From Alteriqipengyuania_B sp035481675 (GTDB taxonomy: Bacteria; Pseudomonadota; Alphaproteobacteria; Sphingomonadales; Sphingomonadaceae): 64,000 nucleotides of DNA. Both the position numbers and the translations under genes were made by a program. Positions 18,819-28,186 of this stretch are shown piece after piece. The DNA is taken from the NCBI RefSeq assembly GCF_035481675.1, contig NZ_JAYJJW010000001.1:558001-622000 (forward strand), in the 5' to 3' direction. The notes under the pieces are model-generated. The model worked only from the letters and a program-made list of their open reading frames with translations, was not told where the DNA came from and searched no databases. Every line of letters starts with the position of its first letter. The stretch's first letter is position 1.

Positions 18819-20335
18819 CAGTTTGTGCGCTCGGCCTCGGCGAGGTGGCGCTTGATTTCCGCATTCCCGGGGGCGAGCCGCGCGGCCTTGCGCAGCAATT
18901 CCAGCGCCCTCGCGCGGTCACGTCCGGTTTCCAGCATGAGAACGGCGGCCGTGTCGAGTACGGCAGCATTGTCGGGGGCGAGCCTGACCGCGCGCGCCGC
19001 GTAATCCAGCCCTTCCCCGGCCTTGCCCGTCCGGCCCAGCGCATAGGCGAGGTTGTTGAGGACCATGGCATTCTTGCCGTCCGACATGGCGAGGACATCG
19101 CGATAGGCAGCCACCGCCTCGCTCCAGTCGCTATCCTGCAAGGCGCGGTCGGCGGCTGAAAGCCGCATCGCGAAGCGCTGTCCGCTCGGTAACGCCGCGC
19201 GCCCCGCGAAAGCGGCAGCTCGCGGGTCGCCCGTGGCCCGCGCTGCACGGGCCAGCAAGGAGAGCTCCGGCCCGCTCGCATCGCCGCGGCCCGCCACGGG
19301 CTCGAGGGTTTTCAAGGCCCCTGCCCTGTCGCCCGCATCATATTGCACCTGTGCCAGCAACAAGCGCACGTCGCGCTGGCCCGGATAGCGCCGCAGCAGG
19401 GGGACGAGCCGGGCGCGGGCGAGTTCGCCGAGGTCGAGCTGCTTCAGCGCCTGCGCGTAAAGCAGGTCGGCCTGCGGCATATCTGCCAGCTGCCCTTCAC
19501 GCGATTGCAGGATATCCCGCACCTCGTTCCATTTCTCGCGTTTCGCCGCGATAAGCGCTGCGAGATGAGCCGTGTCGAGCCGCTCGTCCTCACCGGCGAA
19601 ACCTTCCAGTGCCGAGGTGGCTTCATCGAGCTTCCCCGTTTCCGCCAGCATCGCGACATGGCCAATATTGGCGGCCCGGTTGCCGGAATTCCTGGCGAGA
19701 GCCGCCTTGAACGCAGCCAGTGCGTCGGCGGGTCGTCCCTGCGCGGCATGGATCTGTCCGTCGGCGAGCAGGACGTCGAACGCATCTGCATCCTCCAGCT
19801 TGGCGCGCTCCACGAGGTCGCGCGCCTGCCGGCGATTGCCGCGGGCGAGTTCGAACCGGGCATATTCGGCGAGCAGGCGGGCTTTGGGTCCGGAGGCGCT
19901 CGTCCCTTCGACGAAGCGAGCCTCCGCTCCGGCCACATCACCCAGCGCCAGTTTCGATAGGGCCTGTATCCGCTTTGCATCGGCCGTGCCCCATCCTTCG
20001 ACCGCTTGCCATGCGCGTTCGGGCATGCCGCGCACCAGTTCCGCCTCGCCGGTCATGATCCGCACCTGAGGATCGCTGATGTCGAGCTGCCTGAGGGTCT
20101 GCAACGCCCCCTCCCCGTCGCCAAGCTCGAGCTGCGTGCGTGCAAGCAACATCAGTAGCTCCGCATCGCCCGGCTTGTCCTTCAGCGCGGTGACGAGGTC
20201 GAGCTTGGCCGCAGCGAAGTCGCCTTGCGCCATCGCGTCCTCGGCGCGCTGGGCACGATCGGCCGGACTGAGCGTGCAGCCTGCCAGCAGGGTGGCAGCA
20301 GCGATTGGGGCGAGGAAACGGGCGCGACAATTCAT
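18818..20335 (-). CDS. Tetratricopeptide-repeat lipoprotein
   Basis: 505 residues. Lipobox AAATLLAGC near residue 20 predicts an outer-membrane lipoprotein, followed by about ten TPR-like units (for example GDFAAAKLDLVTALKDKPGD, ADALAAFKAALARNSGN, NNLAYALGRTGKAGEGLDYA). The start at 20335 is chosen for the lipoprotein signal. The architecture resembles PrsT-type TPR lipoproteins of PEP-CTERM/exopolysaccharide systems, and it sits back-to-back with a PEP-CTERM gene; this link is an inference. Confidence 0.8.
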   Translation of the reverse strand: MNCRARFLAPIAAATLLAGCTLSPADRAQRAEDAMAQGDFAAAKLDLVTALKDKPGDAELLMLLARTQLELGDGEGALQTLRQLDISDPQVRIMTGEAELVRGMPERAWQAVEGWGTADAKRIQALSKLALGDVAGAEARFVEGTSASGPKARLLAEYARFELARGNRRQARDLVERAKLEDADAFDVLLADGQIHAAQGRPADALAAFKAALARNSGNRAANIGHVAMLAETGKLDEATSALEGFAGEDERLDTAHLAALIAAKREKWNEVRDILQSREGQLADMPQADLLYAQALKQLDLGELARARLVPLLRRYPGQRDVRLLLAQVQYDAGDRAGALKTLEPVAGRGDASGPELSLLARAARATGDPRAAAFAGRAALPSGQRFAMRLSAADRALQDSDWSEAVAAYRDVLAMSDGKNAMVLNNLAYALGRTGKAGEGLDYAARAVRLAPDNAAVLDTAAVLMLETGRDRARALELLRKAARLAPGNAEIKRHLAEAERTN

Positions 20336-20438
20336 GGCCCGCGAATACCGCAAACCGTCTAAGAAACGGTGAAGCTGGCATTTGCCGTGCCGCGCGGCTA
20401 AGCGGCGCGCCAACAGCTTTCGAAGACAGGAAAACGCC

Positions 20439-21539
20439 ATGGGATTCCGCTGCGGGATCGTCGGCCTGCCCAATGTCGGCAAGTCGACCCTATTCAATGC
20501 CCTAACCGAAACGCAGGCCGCCCAGGCCGCGAACTATCCGTTCTGCACGATCGAGCCCAATGTCGGCCAGGTCGCGGTACCTGACAAGCGGCTCGATGCC
20601 ATCGCCGAGATTGCGGGTTCCAAGAAGGTCATTCCGACGCAGCTGGGCTTCGTCGATATCGCCGGCCTCGTGAAGGGTGCGAGCAAGGGCGAAGGCCTCG
20701 GCAACCAGTTCCTCGGCAACATCCGCGAGGTGGACGCAATCGTTCACGTCCTGCGCTGTTTCGAGGACGACGACATCCAGCACGTCAGCAACAAGGTCGA
20801 TCCCATCGCCGATGCGGAAGTGGTCGAGACCGAGCTGATGCTGGCGGACCTCGAAAGCCTGGAAAAGCGCGTTCCCAATGCGGAAAAGCGCGCCACCGCG
20901 GGCGACAAGGAAGCGAAGATTACCGCCGCCGTGCTGGGCCAGGCGCTGCAACTGCTGCGCGACGGCAAACCTGCCCGCCTGACTGAGCCGCAGGACGACG
21001 AGGAGGCACGGGTCTTCCGGCAAGCACAGCTGCTCACCGCAAAGCCGGTTCTCTATGTGTGCAATGTCGCGGAAGAAGATGCGGCAGAAGGCAACGCGCT
21101 CTCCGCAAAGGTGTTCGAAAAGGCTGCTGCCGAGGGTGCGCAGGCCGTGGTGGTGTCGGCCGCCATCGAATCCGAGCTGGTCGAGATGGAGCCGGAAGAC
21201 CGGGGCGAGTACCTTGCCGAACTGGGTCTCGAGGAATCGGGCCTCAGCCGCGTAATCCGGGCCGGTTACAGGCTGCTGGGCCTGCAAACCTTCTTCACCG
21301 CCGGTCCCAACGAAGCGCGCGCGTGGACTTTCCCCGATGGTGCGAAGGCCCCGCAGGCTGCAGGCGAGATCCACACCGACTTCGAACGCGGCTTCATCAG
21401 GGCCGAGACCATCGCCTATGACGACTATGTCGCGCTGAAGGGCGAGGCCGGGGCGCGCGAGGCGGGTAAGCTGCGGCAGGAAGGGAAGGAATACCTCGTG
21501 CAGGACGGCGATGTCCTGCTCTTCAAGTTCAACGTCTGA
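20439..21539 (+). CDS. ychF: Redox-regulated ATPase/GTPase YchF
   Basis: 366 residues. OBG-family G domain: GLPNVGKSTLFNALT (P-loop, residues 8-22), FVDIAGLVKGASKGEGLGNQ (G3), and a C-terminal TGS domain (AWTFPDGAKAPQAAGEIHTDF, ending VLLFKFNV). YchF prefers ATP and binds ribosomes. Start set by the conserved MGFRCGIVGLPNVG; 103 bp separate it from the divergent TPR gene. Confidence 0.95.
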   Translation: MGFRCGIVGLPNVGKSTLFNALTETQAAQAANYPFCTIEPNVGQVAVPDKRLDAIAEIAGSKKVIPTQLGFVDIAGLVKGASKGEGLGNQFLGNIREVDAIVHVLRCFEDDDIQHVSNKVDPIADAEVVETELMLADLESLEKRVPNAEKRATAGDKEAKITAAVLGQALQLLRDGKPARLTEPQDDEEARVFRQAQLLTAKPVLYVCNVAEEDAAEGNALSAKVFEKAAAEGAQAVVVSAAIESELVEMEPEDRGEYLAELGLEESGLSRVIRAGYRLLGLQTFFTAGPNEARAWTFPDGAKAPQAAGEIHTDFERGFIRAETIAYDDYVALKGEAGAREAGKLRQEGKEYLVQDGDVLLFKFNV

Positions 21540-21598
21540 AATTCCTCGGCACCATTCGCGCCCCGGCCCGTTGGGCATCCAAACAGGGAGAAAACCGA

Positions 21599-22420
21599 AT
21601 GGTCGACAAGTCCGAAAAGTTTAACTGGCTGGTTCGCGTGGGCTATTTCAGCCGGGCGATCCTCTATTCCGTGCTCGGCATCATTGCGCTGACGAGCGCG
21701 AGCAAGATCGCCGAAGGCACGAACGGTATCTTCCGCGCGATCGAGGACTTCCCGGCCGGCACTGCGATCCTGTGGCTGATGGTCATCGGCCTCGTTGCAT
21801 ATGCCCTGTTCCGCCTGTGCTCGCCGCTTTTCGATATCGAGAATAACGGCAATGACAGCAAGGGCTGGGCCAAGCGGATCGGCCATGCCGGTAGCGCGGT
21901 CGGCCACCTTGCCCTCGCCTATTCCGCCTACAAATTTGCCAGCAGCGATGCCGGCACTTCGGGTGGCGGTTCGGGCGGCTCCGGCGGCGGTGCGCAGGAA
22001 GCCGCGTCAGGCGTGTTGTCGGCGGACTTCGGCGGGACGGTTCTCGGCATCCTCGGCCTGATCTTTTTCGTCGTGGCAGTGTTTCAGGCGAAGAAGGGCA
22101 TTTCCGGGGACTTCATGCACCGCATCAGCCCGCAGGCGCCCGATGCCACGCGCTGGTTGGGCGCGGCAGGCTTCCTTGCCCGCGGCGTGGTCTATGCCGT
22201 GATCGGTTGGTCGCTCGTCAAGGCCGGCTTCATGTCCGGAGGCGCGGAGCAGGTGAAGACGCTGGGCGATGCGGTGGCCAGCCTGGCCGGCGAAGGCCTC
22301 ATCTTCACGCTCACCGCTATCGGCCTGCTGCTGTTCGGGCTCTTCAGCCTGGTGTTGGCCCGTTATCGCATCATTCCGGAGCTTGACAGCAGCGCCGGAG
22401 TCCCCAGCTTCCGCGCCTGA
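21599..22420 (+). CDS. DUF1206 family membrane protein
   Basis: 273 residues made of three repeated two-helix units that begin 'WLVRVGYFSRAILYSVLGI', 'WAKRIGHAGSAVGHLALAYS' and 'WLGAAGFLARGVVYAVIGWS', the hallmark of DUF1206. A Gly/Ser-rich loop (GTSGGGSGGSGGG) links units 2 and 3. Function unknown. First gene of a tightly overlapping three-gene run; its stop overlaps the next ATG by 1 nt. Confidence 0.85.
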   Translation: MVDKSEKFNWLVRVGYFSRAILYSVLGIIALTSASKIAEGTNGIFRAIEDFPAGTAILWLMVIGLVAYALFRLCSPLFDIENNGNDSKGWAKRIGHAGSAVGHLALAYSAYKFASSDAGTSGGGSGGSGGGAQEAASGVLSADFGGTVLGILGLIFFVVAVFQAKKGISGDFMHRISPQAPDATRWLGAAGFLARGVVYAVIGWSLVKAGFMSGGAEQVKTLGDAVASLAGEGLIFTLTAIGLLLFGLFSLVLARYRIIPELDSSAGVPSFRA

Positions 22421-23196
22421 TGGCAACGCAAGCAACACAACCCACGACGGGGGCGGGCACCGGCAAGGTCGCCCGCCTCTATCGCATGGTGATGGACAAA
22501 CACGTCTGTCCCTATGGCATCAAGGCCAAGTGGCTGCTCGAAAGTAAGGGCTTCACGGTCGAGGATCACTGGCTGCAAAGCCGCGACCAGACCGATGCCT
22601 TCAAGCGACAGCATTCGGTCGAGACCACCCCGCAAGTGTTCATCGGGGATGAGCGGATCGGCGGCTACACCGCCCTGCGCGCCTATTTCGACAATCCGGT
22701 CAGCAAGTCCGGCGAAACGAGATATCGCCCGGTGATCGCCGTGTTTGCCGTGGCGCTGGCTCTGGCCGTGTCGCTCTCGTTCGGTCTGCTCGGTGGCCTC
22801 GGCATTCGCACCGCGGAGTGGTTCGTCGCGTTCTCGATGGCCATGCTCGCGATGCTCAAGTTGCAGGACGTCGAGCAGTTTTCGACCATGTTCGTCGGTT
22901 ACGATCTGCTCGGCGCGCGGTTCGTGCCATACGCCTATGCCTACCCGTTCCTCGAAGCGACTGCCGCGATCCTGATGGCCGGCCGTATCCTGCCGTGGCT
23001 GTCGATCCCGATTGCCGCAGTCATCGGCACCATCGGCGCTTTCAGTGTCTACAAGGCAGTCTATATCGACAAGCGCAGCATCAAGTGCGCCTGCGTGGGC
23101 GGCAGCGGCAATGTGCCGCTCGGCTTCGTTTCGCTGACGGAGAACCTGGCGATGATGGGCATGGCGATCTGGATGCTGGCGCGGAACCTCGCGTGA
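22420..23196 (+). CDS. Glutaredoxin domain fused to MauE-like membrane domain
   Basis: 258 residues. Residues 18-90 form a glutaredoxin-like fold: VCPYGIKAKWLLESKGF with a single-Cys CPYG active site and the cis-Pro segment TTPQVFIGDERIGGY. Residues 105-258 contain four hydrophobic segments of the MauE/DoxX type and end with a Cys pair (IKCACVGGSG). The fusion suggests a membrane thiol-disulfide relay, electrons passing between the membrane cysteines and the glutaredoxin domain. Partner unknown. Confidence 0.75.
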   Translation: MATQATQPTTGAGTGKVARLYRMVMDKHVCPYGIKAKWLLESKGFTVEDHWLQSRDQTDAFKRQHSVETTPQVFIGDERIGGYTALRAYFDNPVSKSGETRYRPVIAVFAVALALAVSLSFGLLGGLGIRTAEWFVAFSMAMLAMLKLQDVEQFSTMFVGYDLLGARFVPYAYAYPFLEATAAILMAGRILPWLSIPIAAVIGTIGAFSVYKAVYIDKRSIKCACVGGSGNVPLGFVSLTENLAMMGMAIWMLARNLA

Positions 23197-23654
23197 TCCA
23201 CTACGAAGACCTCGTCGTCGGAGAGACCGAGGAGTTCGGCGCCTACGAAGTCACGCGCGAAGAAGTGATCGAGTTCGCCTCGAAATACGATCCGCAGCCG
23301 TTCCACCTCGATGACGAGGCGGCAGCGGCGACTTATTTCGGCCGCCTGTCGGCCAGCGGATGGCATACCGCCGCGATGACGATGCGGATGATGGTCGACA
23401 ATTTCTCGCAGAAACAGCGCGCCAGCCTCGGTTCGCCCGGCATCGATGAACTGCGCTGGCTCAAGCCCGTCTATCCCGGCGACACGCTTTCGATAACAAG
23501 CGAACTGATCGAGAAGCGCCGCAGCAAGTCGCGGCCCGAAATGGGCATCATGCGGGCCAAGAGCACCACTTGGAACCAGCACGGCGAAGCGGTGATGACG
23601 CTGGTTTCCAACGGCCTCATCAAGGTCCGCGATCCGGACGCGCCGACCGACTGA
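23193..23654 (+). CDS. MaoC family dehydratase
   Basis: 153 residues from a GTG at 23193 that overlaps the previous stop (GTGA). Single hot-dog domain with the hydratase-2 motif YDPQPFHLDDEAA (catalytic Asp/His) and FGRLSASGWHTAAM. Such proteins hydrate 2-enoyl-CoAs (R-specific). Substrate unknown. The gene converges on a small lipoprotein gene with 3 bp between stops. Confidence 0.87.
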   Translation: MIHYEDLVVGETEEFGAYEVTREEVIEFASKYDPQPFHLDDEAAAATYFGRLSASGWHTAAMTMRMMVDNFSQKQRASLGSPGIDELRWLKPVYPGDTLSITSELIEKRRSKSRPEMGIMRAKSTTWNQHGEAVMTLVSNGLIKVRDPDAPTD

Positions 23655-23657
23655 GGC

Positions 23658-24155
23658 TCAGCGCTCCTTGCACTCGATCTGCGTACTGAGGCGGAAGACC
23701 TCGCGGTCGAAACTGTCGCGCACCAGGATTTCACCCGGCCCCGCGCCCGGCTCCATCTCGGCTTCGTTGGCGGTCAGCTGCATGCGCAGCGAATATTCCT
23801 TGCCGTCGTACTTGGTCCAGGTGCCGTAGGGCTGCTCCGGGCTGCCCTTGTCGGGGCCGAGCCGCACGAGCTCCCCGTCCAGCTTGATCCAGGCATCGTC
23901 GGGCCGGGCGATGGCGAGGTAGTGAATGCCGGAAGGATGCTGCACGGCGCACAGGCCGCCCAGGATATCCTTTTCTTCAAGGTCGCTATCGGTAATGATT
24001 TCGGGAACGAGCCGTTCTGCCGGGGGCCGCATGTTCTGCGCCTTTTCGACCATGGCGATATCGCGCGCGTCGTCGGCCGCTTTCGACTGCGTATCTTCGC
24101 CGCTGCCACACGCGGAGAGGGCCGTCAGCCCGGCCGCAAGAATTACCAACCGCAT
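23658..24155 (-). CDS. Small lipoprotein of unknown function
   Basis: 165 residues. Lipobox AAGLTALSACGSG near residue 17 predicts a lipidated periplasmic protein; the body carries one Cys in GGLCAVQHPSG and another in QIECKER. No family recognised. The start at 24155 overlaps the mutL stop by 1 nt (TGATG), so the two are co-translated. Confidence 0.72.
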   Translation of the reverse strand: MRLVILAAGLTALSACGSGEDTQSKAADDARDIAMVEKAQNMRPPAERLVPEIITDSDLEEKDILGGLCAVQHPSGIHYLAIARPDDAWIKLDGELVRLGPDKGSPEQPYGTWTKYDGKEYSLRMQLTANEAEMEPGAGPGEILVRDSFDREVFRLSTQIECKER

Positions 24156-25966
24156 CAATGCCTCCCGAACAGCTTTTCGACGTCTTCCATCGACAGCTTC
24201 ACCCACGTGGGCCGGCCGTGATTGCACTGCCCGGACCGCGGGGTCGATTCCATCTCGCGCAATAGTGCATTCATTTCAGCCACATTCAAGCGCCGCCCGG
24301 CGCGGACCGAACCGTGACAAGCCATGGTGGCGAGCACCAGATCGAGCTTTTCGCCCAGAAGCAGCGCTTCGCCATGTTTGGCAAGATCGTCCGCGATGTC
24401 CTGCAGCAACTTGTGCGGATCGCCCGCCTTCAGGGCCGAGGGCACCGCGCGCACCAGAATGGCGGAAGGGCCGAAACGTTCAAGTTCGAGGCCCAGTTCG
24501 CCCAGCTTTCCCGCAGCATCCTCCAGCCGGTCGCAATCGACCTCGTCCAGTTCGACGACTTCGGGCATCAGGAGAGGTTGCGAGAGGCGCATCTTCTCCT
24601 CCGCCCCGGCCGCCTTCAACCGTTCTAGAACGAGGCGTTCGTGCGCGGCGTGCTGGTCCACGATGACGAGGCCGTCGGCAGCCTCGGCCACGATATAGGT
24701 TTCCGCCACCTGCCCGCGCGCCATTCCGAGCGGGTATTCGGCGGCTTCCTGCGACAGCGGCTCGGCCTCTTCGGCGCGGCCCTGCGGCAGCGCCATCACG
24801 CCGCCTGCTTCCTGCCGCCAATGCTGCGTGGGTTCGCTCACCCGCGCCGAATTGGGCGCATTCCAGTCGCGACCGGAAAAGATCGAGGCGAGCGCGGGCG
24901 CAGGCTGGACCGGTTCCGCCTGCCAGCGCGCCATGGCGCCCGCATCGGGTGTCTGTGCGCTGCGGCGATCGCCGGAACCGAGAGCTTCGCGCAGGCCCGA
25001 CACGATGAAGCCGCGCACTGCCGCCGCGTCGCGAAAACGCACCTCTGTCTTCGCCGGGTGGACGTTCACGTCGACGTCCTCGGGCGGCAGGTCGAGGAAC
25101 AGGGCGAGCACCGCGTGGCGGTCCCGCGCCAGCATGTCCGAGTAAGCGCCGCGCACTGCGCCGACGAGCAGGCGATCCTTCACCGGACGGCCGTTGACGA
25201 AGAGGAATTGCTGGTCCGCGATGCCCCGGTTGTAGGTCGGCAGGCCGGCGATGCCCGTCAGCCGCATCATGCCCGCAGGCGACGGGCGTTCGAGCGCGAT
25301 GGCGACGCTGTTGTTCTTGAGCTCGCGTGCCACGATCTGCGCCACGCGGTCGGCTACGCTTTCCCCGACCTGCACGGCGATGATCCGGCGATCGCCGTGC
25401 TCCAGCGTGAAGCCGATGTCGGGCCGCGCCATCGCGAGGCGGCGGACGACGTCGAGGCAGGCGGCGTATTCGCTGCGTGCGGTGCGCAGGAACTTGCGCC
25501 GCGCGGGCACCTTGGCGAACAGGTTTTCCACCCGGATACGCGTGCCCGGCGGCAAGGCGGCAGGTTCGTCCGCCGTCACGTCGCCATGGTCCACCACCCT
25601 GCGCCAGCCCTGCTCCGCATCCCGCACCCGGCTTTCTATGGAAAGACGCGCCACGCTGGCGATGGAGGGCAGCGCCTCCCCGCGAAAGCCCAGTGTGGCG
25701 ACCTGCTCGATTGCCTCGTCCGGAAGCTTGGATGTCGCGTGACGTTCCAGCGCAAGGGCCATGTCGTCCGCTGTCATCCCGCAACCGTCGTCGGTTACCT
25801 CGATCCGCTCCAGCCCCCCTTCGGCCAGACGCACGGCGATACGGGTTGCGCCTGCGTCGATGGCATTCTCGACCAGTTCCTTCAGCGCCGCGGCGGGGCG
25901 CTCCACGACTTCGCCCGCGGCAATGCGGTTGACGAGCTGTTCGGGGAGGCGGCGGATTTGCGGCAT
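24155..25966 (-). CDS. mutL: DNA mismatch repair protein MutL
   Basis: 603 residues. N-terminal GHKL ATPase: ELVENAIDAGATRI, VTDDGCGM, TLGFRGEALPSIASV and PARRKFLRT. The C-terminal domain holds the metal-dependent endonuclease motif DQHAAHERLVLE, plus ACHGSVRAG and GQCNHGRPT, so this is a nicking-type MutL rather than the E. coli type. The start at 25966 (MPQIRRLPEQLVNRIAAGEVV) is the conserved one; a GTG 18 nt upstream is less likely. Confidence 0.95.
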   Translation of the reverse strand: MPQIRRLPEQLVNRIAAGEVVERPAAALKELVENAIDAGATRIAVRLAEGGLERIEVTDDGCGMTADDMALALERHATSKLPDEAIEQVATLGFRGEALPSIASVARLSIESRVRDAEQGWRRVVDHGDVTADEPAALPPGTRIRVENLFAKVPARRKFLRTARSEYAACLDVVRRLAMARPDIGFTLEHGDRRIIAVQVGESVADRVAQIVARELKNNSVAIALERPSPAGMMRLTGIAGLPTYNRGIADQQFLFVNGRPVKDRLLVGAVRGAYSDMLARDRHAVLALFLDLPPEDVDVNVHPAKTEVRFRDAAAVRGFIVSGLREALGSGDRRSAQTPDAGAMARWQAEPVQPAPALASIFSGRDWNAPNSARVSEPTQHWRQEAGGVMALPQGRAEEAEPLSQEAAEYPLGMARGQVAETYIVAEAADGLVIVDQHAAHERLVLERLKAAGAEEKMRLSQPLLMPEVVELDEVDCDRLEDAAGKLGELGLELERFGPSAILVRAVPSALKAGDPHKLLQDIADDLAKHGEALLLGEKLDLVLATMACHGSVRAGRRLNVAEMNALLREMESTPRSGQCNHGRPTWVKLSMEDVEKLFGRH

Positions 25967-26159
25967 CCCGCCAGCATAGGGCACCGGCGGCGCCGGGTTA
26001 AGACGAACGGTGGTGAAAAAGCGCCGGTATCCTCACAAATTTTTTGGGTTTTCGGCGGAGAATCGCTAAGGGCACCCTCATTCCCCCAACCGAGGCCCTA
26101 CCGACGCTGCAAGGGGAGGCGGCGGCGGCTTCCTTTTATCCACGAGTGTACCTGAAAAA

Positions 26160-27209
26160 ATGGCCGGTTTCTTTTCCAATCTCTTCCGGTTCGGTTCGCA
26201 GAACATGGCGATCGACCTCGGCACCGCAAACACGCTGGTCTACGTGCAGGACCAGGGCATCGTGCTCAACGAACCGTCCGTAGTTGCCATCGAAACCGTC
26301 CAGGGCATCAAGCGCGTCAAGGCCGTAGGCGACGATGCAAAGATGATGATGGGCAAGACGCCCGATTCCATCGAAGCCATTCGCCCGCTGCGCGACGGCG
26401 TGATCGCCGATCTCGACGTGGCCGAGCACATGATCAAGCACTTCATCCGCAAGGTGACCGGCCGCAAGACCTCGATGCTGCGCCAGCCGGAAATCGTGAT
26501 CTGCGTGCCCAGCGGCTCCACCAGCGTGGAAAAGCGCGCCATCCGAGATGCGGCCAGCAATGCGGGCGCGAGCCAGGTATTCCTGATCCTGGAGCCCATG
26601 GCTGCGGCCATCGGCGCCGACATGCCGGTGACCGAGCCCGTCGGTTCCATGGTCGTCGACATCGGCGGCGGCACCACCGAAGTCGCGGTGCTCTCGCTGC
26701 GCGGCCTCGCCTACACCACTTCGGTCCGCACCGGGGGCGACAAGATGGACGAGGCGATCGTTTCCTATGTCCGCCGCCACCACAACCTGCTGATCGGTGA
26801 CACCACGGCAGAGCGGATCAAGAAGGATTACGGCACCGCCATCGTCCCCGAAGACGGCATCGGCGAAACCTTGCAGATCAAGGGCCGCGACCTCGTGAAC
26901 GGCGTGCCGAAGGAAATCACGATCAACCAGGCGAACATCGCCGAGGCCCTGTCCGAACCGATCGGCGCCATCGTGGAAGGCGTGCGCATCGCGCTGGAGA
27001 ACACCGCACCGGAACTGGCTGCCGACATCGTCGACCAGGGCATCGTGCTGACCGGTGGCGGTGCGCTGATCCAGAACCTGGACGAGCATCTGCGCGAAGA
27101 GACCGGCCTTCCCGTCTCGGTCGCGGAAGACCCGCTGTCCTGCGTTGCGCTGGGCACCGGCCGGGCGATGGAAGACCCGATTTATCGTGGCGTGTTGATG
27201 ACCGCCTGA
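26160..27209 (+). CDS. mreB: Rod shape-determining actin homologue MreB
   Basis: 349 residues. Actin-fold phosphate loops: MAIDLGTANTLVYV and MVVDIGGGTTEVAVLSL, plus ILTGGGALIQNLDEHL. MreB filaments position elongasome enzymes along the inner membrane. First gene of mreBCD-mrdA-rodA; a 65-bp gap with a GC-rich inverted repeat (about 27221-27251) separates it from mreC. Confidence 0.96.
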   Translation: MAGFFSNLFRFGSQNMAIDLGTANTLVYVQDQGIVLNEPSVVAIETVQGIKRVKAVGDDAKMMMGKTPDSIEAIRPLRDGVIADLDVAEHMIKHFIRKVTGRKTSMLRQPEIVICVPSGSTSVEKRAIRDAASNAGASQVFLILEPMAAAIGADMPVTEPVGSMVVDIGGGTTEVAVLSLRGLAYTTSVRTGGDKMDEAIVSYVRRHHNLLIGDTTAERIKKDYGTAIVPEDGIGETLQIKGRDLVNGVPKEITINQANIAEALSEPIGAIVEGVRIALENTAPELAADIVDQGIVLTGGGALIQNLDEHLREETGLPVSVAEDPLSCVALGTGRAMEDPIYRGVLMTA

Positions 27210-27274
27210 CCACGTCGCTTCGGCAGGGGGATCCCGCTTTCCCGCTGCCGGGAATTTAGGAACCGCTGCCGAAC

Positions 27275-28186
27275 ATGGCCCGCCGCCGCACCAAGCCGAC
27301 CGGTTTCTCCCGCAAGGAGAGGCTGTCCGCGTTCACGGTCTACGTGGTCGCGGGTATCGGCGCGCTTATCGGTGCCATCCTGCTGGGCGTGTCGCTGCTC
27401 AGGCCGACCGCGTTCGAAGGGCTGCGCGGCGGTGCGACCGACGTTGTCGAGCCGGCAGGCCAGGTCAGCTCGGTCACTCGCTCGGGCGGCCGAAGCATCT
27501 TCCAGAACATCGCTGCATACTACCGGGCTGGCAGCAAGAATGCCGAACTGGAAGAGGAAGTGCGGATCGCCCGCGTGCGCCTCGCCGAAGCGCGGGCGCT
27601 GGAGCAAGAGAACAAGCGCCTGAAGGCCATGCTGCGCATCGTAGACGGCGATGCCGAACCCGTGGCAACCGCGCGTTTGATCGGATCGACGTCCTCCAGC
27701 GTGCGCAGGATCGCATTCCTGTCTGCCGGATCGCGCGACGGGGTAAAGGTCGGCATGCCCGTGCGCACCCCGCGCGGCCTTGTCGGGCGAGTGCTTGGCG
27801 TGGGCCGCTCCAGTGCGCGCGTACTTCTTCTGACCGACCCTGAAAGCACGGTGCCCGTGCGCCGCTCCACCGACGAGGTGATCGCCTTTGCTGAAGGCCG
27901 CGCCGACGGCACGGTGCAGTTGCGGCTCATCAATCTCGGCGTGAATCCGCTGAAGGAAGGCGATGTGTTCGTCACCAGCGGCACCGGCGGGCTCTACCGC
28001 CCGAACGTGGCAGTCGCCGTGGTCAGCGAACTGACGCGCGACGGGGCGATCGGCCGCCTGCTCGCCAACCCTGCCGCGACCGACTTCGTGCTGGTGGAGC
28101 CCGAATGGCAACCCGCCGCGCGCGAGGCGATCAGCGAAGCCGTCGCCCGCCGCGAGGCCCCCGTGCCGGCCGACGGGGGCGAATGA
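27275..28186 (+). CDS. mreC: Rod shape-determining protein MreC
   Basis: 303 residues: a short cytoplasmic basic lead, one membrane helix (about 24-44), a coiled coil (about 83-118, ELEEEVRIARVRLAEARALEQ) and two periplasmic beta-barrel domains. Links MreB to PBP2. The stop overlaps the mreD start. Confidence 0.93.
   Translation: MARRRTKPTGFSRKERLSAFTVYVVAGIGALIGAILLGVSLLRPTAFEGLRGGATDVVEPAGQVSSVTRSGGRSIFQNIAAYYRAGSKNAELEEEVRIARVRLAEARALEQENKRLKAMLRIVDGDAEPVATARLIGSTSSSVRRIAFLSAGSRDGVKVGMPVRTPRGLVGRVLGVGRSSARVLLLTDPESTVPVRRSTDEVIAFAEGRADGTVQLRLINLGVNPLKEGDVFVTSGTGGLYRPNVAVAVVSELTRDGAIGRLLANPAATDFVLVEPEWQPAAREAISEAVARREAPVPADGGE

Noticed and set aside
24641..26155. Open frame antisense to mutL
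   Set aside because: Arginine/histidine-rich low-complexity translation; mutL motifs are intact on the other strand.
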